Source of the DNA: Bacteroidales bacterium
GTDB taxonomy: Bacteria; Bacteroidota; Bacteroidia; Bacteroidales; Muribaculaceae
Direction of reading: 5' to 3'
NCBI GenBank assembly: GCA_014800105.1
Contig: JAAVGQ010000049.1
Location: forward strand, 1,957-7,468
Length of the DNA stretch: 5,512 nt
Each line of letters starts with the position of its first letter. Positions within the stretch are counted from its first letter, which is position 1. The position numbers and the translations under genes are program-made. Shown here in pieces: positions 1-5,512 of this stretch. The notes beneath the pieces were generated by a model that did no database searches, was not told where the DNA came from, and worked only from the letters and a program-made list of their open reading frames with translations.

Positions 1-372
1 TGGGCTGAGAATTCCTATTGTCAGCGCCGCAAGGTGGGCGCACTGCTTGTCAAGGACTCTATGATTATCTCAGACGGGTTCAACGGTACGCCGTCAGGCT
101 TTGAAAACGTGTGTGAGGACGAGGACGGCCTTACCAAGCCTTACGTGCTGCACGCTGAGGCCAACGCCATCACCAAGGTGGCGCGCAGCAATAATTCCAG
201 CGAGGGATCAACACTCTACGTTACAGCGTCACCCTGCATGGAATGCTCCAAGCTCATCATCCAGGCCGGAATCAAGCGCGTAGTGTTCAACGAGCTTTAC
301 CGCCTCGCTGACGGTATCGACCTCCTGAAGCGTGCCGGTGTAGAGTGTGTACACATCCACGAAATAGATTAG
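1..372 (+). CDS. dCMP deaminase (cytidine/deoxycytidylate deaminase family), 5'-truncated by window edge
   Basis: Probably converts dCMP to dUMP in the cytoplasm, feeding thymidylate synthase. The frame is open from base 1, so the real start lies upstream; 123 residues are visible and I estimate about 20-25 are missing. The GTG at 34 is an internal valine, because conserved family sequence (W-A-E-N-S-Y-C, then R-R-K-V-G-A) runs straight through it from base 1. The zinc site is complete: the H-A-E motif with His at visible residue 51 (bases 151-153) and the catalytic Glu two residues on, then P-C-x-x-C with cysteines at bases 235-237 and 244-246. N-G-T-P-S-G-F and the Y-V-L-H-A-E-A-N-A stretch point to dCMP deaminase rather than cytidine deaminase or a tRNA/guanine deaminase. 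The stop at 370-372 lies 33 bases before the S41 peptidase, so co-transcription is plausible. A ComEB-like annotation would be equivalent. Confidence 0.93.
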   Translation, partial: WAENSYCQRRKVGALLVKDSMIISDGFNGTPSGFENVCEDEDGLTKPYVLHAEANAITKVARSNNSSEGSTLYVTASPCMECSKLIIQAGIKRVVFNELYRLADGIDLLKRAGVECVHIHEID

Positions 373-405
373 TTCCCAATCACTGATAAGTATTGACATT
401 TACTC

Positions 406-2007
406 ATGAAGAAACACTCCGTTACCCCCTGGGTACCCATCATAGTTGCACTTACATTCGTGGCCGGCATCGGTGCCGGTCTATACATGAGCCACACATC
501 GGGCCGACAAGCTTCAGAGAAGAAACTTGGGTATATCCTTGACATGATTCAGGCCAACTATGTTGACCCTGTAAACATGGATTCTCTCATCGAGAAGACC
601 TTGCCCTCGTTGCTCTCCAATCTTGATCCCCACTCAGTCTATATTCCTGCGTCATCATTGAAGGCTGTCAACGAAGACCTTGACGGCTCGTTCAGCGGCG
701 TGGGTATCAGCTTTACCCTGCAGAATGACACTGTAACCGTTATCGAGGTAGTGTCAGGCGGACCGGCCGAGAAGGTCGGTATCGAAGCCGGTGACCGCAT
801 CGTGACTATTGACGGCGAGCCGTTCACCGGGCCGAAGGTCAACAACGATTCAGTAATGAAAAACCTCCGTGGCGAGAAAGGATCAACCGTGAGCCTCGGA
901 ATCAAGCGAAATACCTCGACCAAGCTGCTGTCATTCGATGTTACCCGCGGTGACATCCCCGTGACCTCTATCGACGCTGCCTACATCATTGAGGATGGAG
1001 TGGGGTATATTAAAGTAAACAAGTTTGGTCGCACGACTTACAACGAGTTCTTTCAGGAAATGATGAAACTCAAGCAGGACGGCGCCAAGGATTATATTAT
1101 TGACCTGCGTGGTAACACCGGCGGGTTCATGGAGATGGCAATCCTGATGGCCAACGATTTCCTCGACCGCGGTTCCCTTATCGTTTACACCAAGGGACGT
1201 GACGGACGCAACCACGAGTATATCAACGCTGATGGTAACGGTTCGTTCAAGGATGCCGGCATAACAGTGCTTATCGACGAGTTCTCAGCCAGCGCGAGCG
1301 AAATCTTTGCCGGAGCTATTCAGGATAACGACCGCGGCGCTATAATCGGCCGCCGTTCTTTCGGCAAGGGGCTTATCCAGACTCAGAGCGTCCTTCCCGA
1401 TAGCAGTGCAATACGTCTCACAATCGCCCGCTATTACACCCCCTCAGGCCGCAGCATCCAGAAGGACTATTCCGATGCTACAAAATATAGCAATGACCTC
1501 ATTGACCGCTTCAATCACGGCGAGGCGATGAGCGCTGATTCAATTAAATTTGACGAGAATCTGATGTTCAAGACCGTAGGTGGACGCACCGTCTATGGCG
1601 GCGGTGGTATCATGCCCGATATTTTTGTGCCCAACGATACGTCAGGTATCACCCGCTACTACATCAAGGTTGCCAATGCCGGACTGCTGCAGAAGTGGGC
1701 ATTCAACTATGCCGACGCCCACCGCGCAGAGCTTGCCAGGTGCAAGACTATCGAGGACTTGCTCGCTACGATGCCGTCTGACTATATGATTCTGCGTGAC
1801 TTCGTGGAGTTCGCTTACCAGAACGGTATTCCCCGCCAGTGGGCTTATATAAACCCTGCGGCCGACTTGATTGTCAGCAGATTGCAGGCACTCGTTGCCC
1901 GTGATGCACTCGGCATCCCCGGTTACTACATGATTGACAACCGCCATGATGTGACCGTCCAGGAGGCACTGAAGCAAATCTCGGACGAGGAGAAAACGAG
2001 CAACTGA
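406..2007 (+). CDS. S41 family C-terminal processing peptidase (CtpA/Prc-like), membrane-anchored
   Basis: A 533-residue serine protease that probably trims or degrades envelope proteins by recognising their C-termini. The N-terminus (M-K-K-H) leads into a hydrophobic segment at about residues 9-28 with no lipobox cysteine, so it is an uncleaved anchor or signal peptide, with the rest on the periplasmic side. A PDZ domain starts near residue 92 (G-S-F-S-G-V-G-I, then G-P-A-E-K-V-G-I-E-A-G-D at about 119-130). The S41 core follows at about 195-410, with D-L-R-G-N-T-G-G at 233-240. By spacing to E. coli Prc (Ser430, Asp441, Lys455), the catalytic residues are Ser296 (middle Ser of S-A-S-A-S-E), Asp307 and Lys321 (S-F-G-K-G), all present. 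The core ends near G-G-I-M-P-D-I-F-V-P (400-409); about 120 mostly helical-looking residues follow, and I cannot assign them to a domain. The active site indicates a working enzyme. Its substrate cannot be read from the sequence. Confidence 0.95.
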   Translation: MKKHSVTPWVPIIVALTFVAGIGAGLYMSHTSGRQASEKKLGYILDMIQANYVDPVNMDSLIEKTLPSLLSNLDPHSVYIPASSLKAVNEDLDGSFSGVGISFTLQNDTVTVIEVVSGGPAEKVGIEAGDRIVTIDGEPFTGPKVNNDSVMKNLRGEKGSTVSLGIKRNTSTKLLSFDVTRGDIPVTSIDAAYIIEDGVGYIKVNKFGRTTYNEFFQEMMKLKQDGAKDYIIDLRGNTGGFMEMAILMANDFLDRGSLIVYTKGRDGRNHEYINADGNGSFKDAGITVLIDEFSASASEIFAGAIQDNDRGAIIGRRSFGKGLIQTQSVLPDSSAIRLTIARYYTPSGRSIQKDYSDATKYSNDLIDRFNHGEAMSADSIKFDENLMFKTVGGRTVYGGGGIMPDIFVPNDTSGITRYYIKVANAGLLQKWAFNYADAHRAELARCKTIEDLLATMPSDYMILRDFVEFAYQNGIPRQWAYINPAADLIVSRLQALVARDALGIPGYYMIDNRHDVTVQEALKQISDEEKTSN

Positions 2008-2073
2008 GAGATGAACCGTTGCGCTATTGTAGCTGGTGCAGGTAAAACCATTAGGCCGTCGTGAGCGTTACAT

Positions 2074-3024
2074 ATGTGTAAATCCAAAGCAAGCAATAAT
2101 ATGCAATCTCAGATAGCAGAAATAGAGCGTACCGTCTCACGGGTAGCTACCGCGCTTAACACTCCAGGAAAGCTGGAACAGCACATCATGCCTTCATGGC
2201 GAGGTTCCATGCCGGCTCCCGAGGCATTGCGCGATATTGTCGATCAGTTTAAGATTGTACTTTTCCCTGATTTTTTTGATCAACTGAGGGGGTGTCGTTC
2301 CATGACCGAGGCGCGACTGACGGTGAGCATAGAGCGCCTTTACCGCCTTCTCACGGCCGAGATGACCAAATGTATGGTTGCCAGTGATGAATCAGCTGAT
2401 GATGATACAGCGCGAACTCGTGCATCAAGTTGCGCGCTTAGTCTGATTGAGCGTTTCCCGGAGATAAAGCGGATGCTGTATACCGACGTGCAGGCTATAT
2501 ATGATAACGACCCGGCAACTGAAGATTATAGCGAGATAATCCTAAGTTACCCTGTGGTACAAGCCATGATTCATTACCGTCTTGCCCACGAGATGGTTAA
2601 ACTTGGCGTTCCTCTTCTCCCCCGCATACTCACCGAGCTCGCTCACTCGCTCACCGGCATAGATATTAATCCCGGTGCCACTATAGGAGAATACTTCGCT
2701 ATTGACCATGGCACCGGCGTGGTGATAGGCGAAACATGTATCATAGGTAAACATGTGACCCTATATCAGGGTGTTACCCTTGGTGCCAAGAATTTCACTC
2801 TTGACCGCGAGGGACGTCCTGTCAATATTCCGCGACACCCGGTGCTCGAGGATAACGTCACCGTGTATGCAAACTCAACGATTCTGGGACGAGTTACTAT
2901 CGGGCACGATACGATAATAGGTGGCAATGTATGGCTCACGGAGTCAGTGCCGGCCTATTCCCGTGTAACTCAGCATCATTACCAGAACTCTAACCGTATA
3001 ACAACTCATAACCCTAACAGCTAA
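2074..3024 (+). CDS. cysE: Serine O-acetyltransferase, EpsC-type long-loop form
   Basis: Transfers acetyl from acetyl-CoA to L-serine, giving O-acetylserine, the first step of cysteine synthesis. Residues 1 to about 190 form the helical N-terminal region. From about 195 to 300 runs a left-handed beta-helix of hexapeptide repeats (I-N-P-G-A-T-I-G, V-V-I-G-E-T, C-I-I-G, T-I-L-G, V-T-I-G, T-I-I-G). By alignment with E. coli CysE (Asp143, His158, His193) the key residues are Asp197, His212 (in I-D-H-G-T-G) and His255 (in R-H-P); all are present. The loop between V-T-L-G and R-H-P is about 8 residues longer than in E. coli CysE, as in the EpsC group; epsC is an alternative symbol. The tail after V-P-A-Y-S-R-V is polar and ends in Ser rather than Ile. 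The start is uncertain: ATG 2101 (307 residues) leaves an N-terminus closer to what I recall of relatives, and neither start has a clear Shine-Dalgarno site. Ile codons are unusually ATA-rich (14 of 26). cysK follows 11 bases on. Confidence 0.93.
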   Translation: MCKSKASNNMQSQIAEIERTVSRVATALNTPGKLEQHIMPSWRGSMPAPEALRDIVDQFKIVLFPDFFDQLRGCRSMTEARLTVSIERLYRLLTAEMTKCMVASDESADDDTARTRASSCALSLIERFPEIKRMLYTDVQAIYDNDPATEDYSEIILSYPVVQAMIHYRLAHEMVKLGVPLLPRILTELAHSLTGIDINPGATIGEYFAIDHGTGVVIGETCIIGKHVTLYQGVTLGAKNFTLDREGRPVNIPRHPVLEDNVTVYANSTILGRVTIGHDTIIGGNVWLTESVPAYSRVTQHHYQNSNRITTHNPNS

Positions 3025-3035
3025 ATAAATACATT

Positions 3036-3956
3036 ATGGCAAACGTTCACAAAAATATAACCGAGCTCATAGGCAACACCCCTCTTATTGAATTAAACCG
3101 CATGGTTGCTGACCGCAATCTAAATGCACGCGTGCTGGTGAAAGTTGAAGCATTCAATCCCGGGGGAAGTGCTAAGGACCGCATTGCGCTTGCCATGATA
3201 GATGCAGCTGAGAAAGCCGGTAAACTCACTCCCGGAGCAACAATCATAGAGCCCACGTCAGGCAATACCGGTGTGGGGCTTGCGTGGATAGGTGCTTCGC
3301 GTGGTTACAGGGTAATTCTCACTATGCCCGAGACCATGAGCGAAGAGCGTAAAACCCTACTGCGAGCCCTCGGAGCGGAACTGGTGCTCACACCCGGCTC
3401 TGAAGGAATGAAAGGAGCGATAGTACGTGCTGAAGAACTGCATCAGGAGATACCGGGGAGTATTATAATGAGTCAGTTTGACAATCCTGCCAATCCTGAG
3501 ATACATCGTCTCACTACCGGCCCCGAGATATGGCGTGACACTGACGGTAATGTGGATATTATTGTAGCCGGTGTAGGAACGGGTGGCACTCTGTCAGGAG
3601 CATCCCGGGCTTTGAAAGCGTGTAATCCGGCGCTGAAGGCTATTGCAGTAGAGCCGGCCACATCCCGCGTGCTCGAAGGTGAGTCCGCAGGCCCTCACAA
3701 GATTCAAGGAATAGGTGCCGGGTTTATTCCTGCCAACTATGACCCGACGGTTATTGACAGTATCGAGTCAGTTACCGATAAGGAGGCGATGGACACCATG
3801 CGCGAGCTTGCAGCAAAAGAAGGCATTTTTGCCGGTATCTCGTCAGGAGCTGCTCTTGCGGCTGCTCTCCGTCAGGCAGCTGATCCGGCCAACGCCGGAA
3901 AAACTATCGTCGCCATTCTTCCCGATACCGGGCAGCGATACTTGTCAATGCTCTGA
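3036..3956 (+). CDS. cysK: Cysteine synthase A (O-acetylserine sulfhydrylase, PLP-dependent)
   Basis: Replaces the acetate of O-acetylserine with sulfide to make L-cysteine, completing the path begun by the preceding gene. The 306-residue fold-type II PLP enzyme shows the expected landmarks: N-T-P-L near the N-terminus; PLP-binding Lys47 in N-P-G-G-S-A-K-D-R; the substrate loop T-S-G-N-T-G at 74-79; the phosphate-binding G-T-G-G-T at 181-185; and S-S-G-A at 269-272, which contacts the pyridine nitrogen in this family. S-A-K-D-R in place of the commoner S-V-K-D-R is a mild substitution. There is no haem-binding or CBS regulatory domain, which argues against cystathionine beta-synthase. The protein stops three residues after the Y-L of L-P-D-T-G-Q-R-Y-L, slightly shorter than many homologues but with the fold intact. 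It starts 11 A/T-rich bases after cysE, so the two are almost certainly one transcript. ATA makes up 11 of 27 Ile codons. Confidence 0.95.
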   Translation: MANVHKNITELIGNTPLIELNRMVADRNLNARVLVKVEAFNPGGSAKDRIALAMIDAAEKAGKLTPGATIIEPTSGNTGVGLAWIGASRGYRVILTMPETMSEERKTLLRALGAELVLTPGSEGMKGAIVRAEELHQEIPGSIIMSQFDNPANPEIHRLTTGPEIWRDTDGNVDIIVAGVGTGGTLSGASRALKACNPALKAIAVEPATSRVLEGESAGPHKIQGIGAGFIPANYDPTVIDSIESVTDKEAMDTMRELAAKEGIFAGISSGAALAAALRQAADPANAGKTIVAILPDTGQRYLSML

Positions 3957-3999
3957 ATCATTCAGTCATCCACACGAAATGTGATGTAATAATCGAAGA

Positions 4000-4017
4000 A
4001 TATTAAATGCTTAATAT
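4000..4017. repeat. Short perfect inverted repeat just before the cyclo-ligase start
   Basis: A 7-base arm (ATATTAA, 4000-4006), a 4-base spacer (ATGC) and the exact complementary arm (TTAATAT, 4011-4017) end 6 bases before ATG 4024. All pairs are A-T, so an RNA hairpin would be weak, and no T-run follows, so it is not an intrinsic terminator. It could be an operator half-site pair, or simply chance within the A/T-rich initiation region normal for Bacteroidetes genes. The symmetry is seen directly; a function is not shown. Confidence 0.3.
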
Positions 4018-4023
4018 AGTACT

Positions 4024-4569
4024 ATGGACAAGAACGAAATAAGAAGAATCGTAAGAAATCACAAGTCATTGCTCAATGAGACCGACCGCATTGCCGGCGT
4101 GCGTAGCGTGTTTGATCGCCTTGAAAAACTCGCGGCGTTCATGATGGCTGACAATATCCTGATGTACAACTCGCTTCCCGACGAGGTTTCCACACGTGAG
4201 TTTATCGAACGCTGGGCCGGACGCAAACGTTTTTTCCTTCCCCGGGTGAATGGAGTTGACCTTGATGTCCTTCCCTATGACCGCGCAAGAATGCACCTCG
4301 GCGCGTTCCGTATTGAGGAACCTGACGGTGACGATATTACTGATGTGAACACAATAGACCTCGTGGTTGTGCCTGCTGTTGCATATGACCGCAGCGGTAA
4401 CCGCGTGGGGCGGGGAAAAGGCTACTATGACAGGCTCCTCTCGCGCATCAAGGCCGTCAAGGTGGGCGTTGGCTACGACTTCCAGCTCTTTGACAGGATT
4501 GACGTTGAACCCCATGACATCCCCGTCGATATAGTCATTACCGAGACCCACTTCCACTCACGCCACTGA
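4024..4569 (+). CDS. 5-formyltetrahydrofolate cyclo-ligase (5,10-methenyl-THF synthetase)
   Basis: ATP-dependent cytoplasmic enzyme that converts 5-formyl-THF to 5,10-methenyl-THF, returning stored or inhibitory folate to the one-carbon pool. The 181-residue length fits the family. The signature G-R-G-K-G-Y-Y-D lies at residues 129-136, preceded by the hydrophobic strand L-V-V-V-P-A-V-A-Y-D and followed by R-L-L. The basic N-terminal helix (M-D-K-N-E-I-R-R-I-V-R) and the mid-protein strand R-F-F-L-P-R-V also fit the fold. The start at 4024 is the only ATG giving this N-terminal helix; the 67-base gap after cysK is A/T-rich near the start and has no Shine-Dalgarno site. The E. coli counterpart is ygfA (fau). 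Codon use (3 ATA of 13 Ile) is nearer to the flanking genes than to cysE-cysK. A 163-codon open frame on the other strand is a shadow of this gene. Confidence 0.93.
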   Translation: MDKNEIRRIVRNHKSLLNETDRIAGVRSVFDRLEKLAAFMMADNILMYNSLPDEVSTREFIERWAGRKRFFLPRVNGVDLDVLPYDRARMHLGAFRIEEPDGDDITDVNTIDLVVVPAVAYDRSGNRVGRGKGYYDRLLSRIKAVKVGVGYDFQLFDRIDVEPHDIPVDIVITETHFHSRH

Positions 4570-4592
4570 TTGAATCTATTAAAAGGGTGGAA

Positions 4593-4634
4593 ATGATGGC
4601 CAGTAGCGGAATATTTCGTACCTTTGTGATATGA
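4593..4634 (+). other. Possible 13-codon upstream ORF overlapping the ABC-F start (ATGA)
   Basis: An ATG-ATG pair at 4593-4598 opens a frame encoding M-M-A-S-S-G-I-F-R-T-F-V-I. Its TGA (4632-4634) overlaps the ABC-F ATG (4631-4633) as ATGA. A purine-rich AAAAGGGTGG (4581-4590) lies just upstream. The layout would permit translational coupling, and leader peptides control some antibiotic-resistance ABC-F genes. Against this, the peptide has no recognisable arrest motif, a frame this short is easily random, and the -7-like box at 4619-4626 would place transcription start downstream of it. Confidence 0.2.
4619..4626 (+). promoter_or_regulatory. Candidate Bacteroidetes -7 promoter box before the ABC-F gene
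   Basis: TACCTTTG matches the TAnnTTTG -7 consensus of the Bacteroidetes primary sigma factor exactly. It is the only exact match I noticed in the intergenic gaps. It ends 4 bases before the ABC-F ATG, so transcription would start at or next to the start codon, giving a leaderless or very short leader. No clear TTTG or TTG element sits at the expected -33 spacing, which weakens the call. If real, the ABC-F gene has its own promoter in addition to any read-through from upstream. Confidence 0.4.
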
Positions 4635-5512
4635 TTTCGATTAACAACCTCTCGGTAGAATTCAGTGCACGCTCACTGTTTGACAATATCAACTATGTGA
4701 TTAACCGCAAGGACCGTATTGCCCTTGTAGGTAAGAACGGAGCCGGAAAATCAACGATGCTCAAGATCATTGCCGGCTTGCAGTCTCCCACATCGGGCAG
4801 CGTTGCTGTTCCTCAGGGTATCACCATTGGTTATCTTCCGCAGCACATGACTATCAGTGACACCTCGACAGTGCTTGACGAGGTGCGCACGGCTTTTTCT
4901 CATGTTGACGAGATGCGTGCCGAGCTTGACCGCGTCAATGAGCGTATGCTCGCGACGACCGACTACGAGAGTCGCGAATACCAGGAACTCATTGACCGCA
5001 TGACCACGCTCACAGAACAGCTTGCCATGGAGGAGAGCGAAAACTTTGAGGCTGAGATGGAGAAGACACTCACCGGCCTCGGTTTCAGCCGAGAGGATTT
5101 TAATCGCCACACGTCAGAATTCAGCGGCGGCTGGCGCATGCGCATCGAGCTTGCCAAGCTCCTCCTGCGCCGTCCTGACGTGCTGTTGCTCGACGAGCCC
5201 ACTAACCATCTTGATATTGAGTCAATCCAGTGGCTCGAAAACTTTCTTGTCTCCAAGGCTAATGCAGTGGTGCTGGTGAGTCATGACCGCGCTTTCATTG
5301 ACAACGTCACAACACGCACTATCGAAATATCACTGGGTAAGATTTACGACTACCAGGTAAATTACAGCAAATATGTAGAGCTGCGTAAGGAGCGTCTCGA
5401 GCAGCAGATGCGCGCCTACCAGAATCAACAGAAGCAGATTCAGGATACCGAAGACTTCATTGAGCGTTTCCGCTACAAAGCGACCAAGGCCGTGCAGGTG
5501 CAGAGCCGCATG
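4631..5512 (+). CDS. ABC-F family ATPase (YdiF/Uup/EttA-like), 3'-truncated by window edge
   Basis: A soluble ABC ATPase of the ribosome-associated F class, expected to have two ATPase domains and no membrane segments. The frame is open from ATG 4631 to the last base, giving 294 residues. The first ATPase domain is complete: Walker A G-K-N-G-A-G-K-S-T at 34-42, Q-loop within Y-L-P-Q-H near 70-75, signature F-S-G-G-W-R-M-R at 164-171, Walker B and D-loop L-L-L-D-E-P-T-N-H-L-D at 185-195, and H-loop V-S-H-D-R at 216-220. An acidic helical 'arm' insert lies at about 95-145. The charged, Gln- and Arg-rich region from about 245 is the start of the inter-domain linker that reaches the ribosomal P-site tRNA in this class. 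The D-E-P-T-N-H-L-D motif and arm-plus-linker layout separate it from transporter ATPases. The second domain lies beyond the window. A housekeeping role is more likely than antibiotic protection, but the visible half cannot decide. Confidence 0.93.
   Translation, partial: MISINNLSVEFSARSLFDNINYVINRKDRIALVGKNGAGKSTMLKIIAGLQSPTSGSVAVPQGITIGYLPQHMTISDTSTVLDEVRTAFSHVDEMRAELDRVNERMLATTDYESREYQELIDRMTTLTEQLAMEESENFEAEMEKTLTGLGFSREDFNRHTSEFSGGWRMRIELAKLLLRRPDVLLLDEPTNHLDIESIQWLENFLVSKANAVVLVSHDRAFIDNVTTRTIEISLGKIYDYQVNYSKYVELRKERLEQQMRAYQNQQKQIQDTEDFIERFRYKATKAVQVQSRM

Noticed and set aside
34..36. GTG as the start of the dCMP deaminase
   Set aside because: Conserved family residues are encoded from base 1 in the same frame, so this is an internal valine and the start is off the window.
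390..405. TTGACA-like hexamer just before the S41 peptidase start, considered as a -35 box
   Set aside because: It lies about 10 bases from the start codon with no room for a downstream element, and Bacteroidetes promoters do not use the TTGACA/TATAAT pattern.
639..1977. Several - strand open frames opposite the S41 peptidase (639-956, 931-1215, 1642-1977)
   Set aside because: They are antisense to a gene with a complete catalytic triad and show no recognisable motifs or start signals of their own.
3715..3984. Plus-strand frame overlapping the 3' part of cysK, considered as evidence of a frameshift
   Set aside because: The cysK frame keeps conserved sequence (S-S-G-A, then L-P-D-T-G-Q-R-Y-L-S) right up to its stop, and the alternative frame shows no CysK-like continuation.
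4066..4557. 163-codon open frame on the - strand opposite the cyclo-ligase gene
   Set aside because: It lies wholly within a confidently identified gene, its translation resembles no family I know, and long antisense frames are common opposite moderate-GC coding sequence.
4751..5279. Open frames on both strands within the ABC-F region (4751-5110 -, 4963-5256 -, 5022-5279 +)
   Set aside because: The frame from 4631 carries every ABC-F motif in order through this region; these frames are shadows of it.
1..5512. Mobile element, defence system, CRISPR array, riboswitch or other novel multi-gene system
   Set aside because: All six genes are recognisable core-metabolism or housekeeping types with short gaps (at most 67 bases). 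No transposase, integrase, long repeats, array or structured leader could be seen on either strand.

Overview
The window looks like a stretch of core chromosome from a Bacteroidetes bacterium, most likely order Bacteroidales; a Muribaculaceae-like gut species is my best guess. This rests on the character of the proteins (dCMP deaminase, S41 peptidase and the long-loop EpsC-type serine acetyltransferase all read like Bacteroidales versions), moderate GC, A/T-rich starts without clear Shine-Dalgarno sites, and one good match to the Bacteroidetes -7 promoter box (TAnnTTTG). The taxonomic call is inference from memory, not a search.

All six genes lie on the + strand with gaps of 11 to 67 bases. 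In order they are: the 3' part of a dCMP deaminase gene (1-372, start cut off by the window edge); a membrane-anchored C-terminal processing peptidase of family S41 (406-2007); serine O-acetyltransferase (2074-3024); cysteine synthase A (3036-3956); 5-formyltetrahydrofolate cyclo-ligase (4024-4569); and the first 294 codons of an ABC-F ATPase (4631 to the window end, open at the 3' side). No gap exceeds 67 bases. I found no tRNA or rRNA gene, CRISPR array, insertion sequence, long repeat or convincing terminator, and no supportable gene on the - strand.

The clearest functional unit is cysE-cysK: two consecutive enzymes turn L-serine into O-acetylserine and then L-cysteine, and the genes are 11 bases apart. 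The dCMP deaminase (dUMP supply for dTMP synthesis) and the 5-formyl-THF cyclo-ligase (return of folate to the active pool) both touch one-carbon and thymidylate metabolism. The peptidase and the ABC-F protein serve envelope proteolysis and, probably, ribosome function.

I see no previously undescribed system here. The most informative anomaly is codon use: 25 of 53 isoleucine codons in cysE-cysK are ATA, against 10 of 89 in the other four genes. That suggests the cysteine pair has a different history from its flanks. Secondary points are the serine acetyltransferase tail, which lacks a terminal isoleucine, and the layout just before the ABC-F start, where a -7-like box and a 13-codon ORF overlapping the start (ATGA) coincide.
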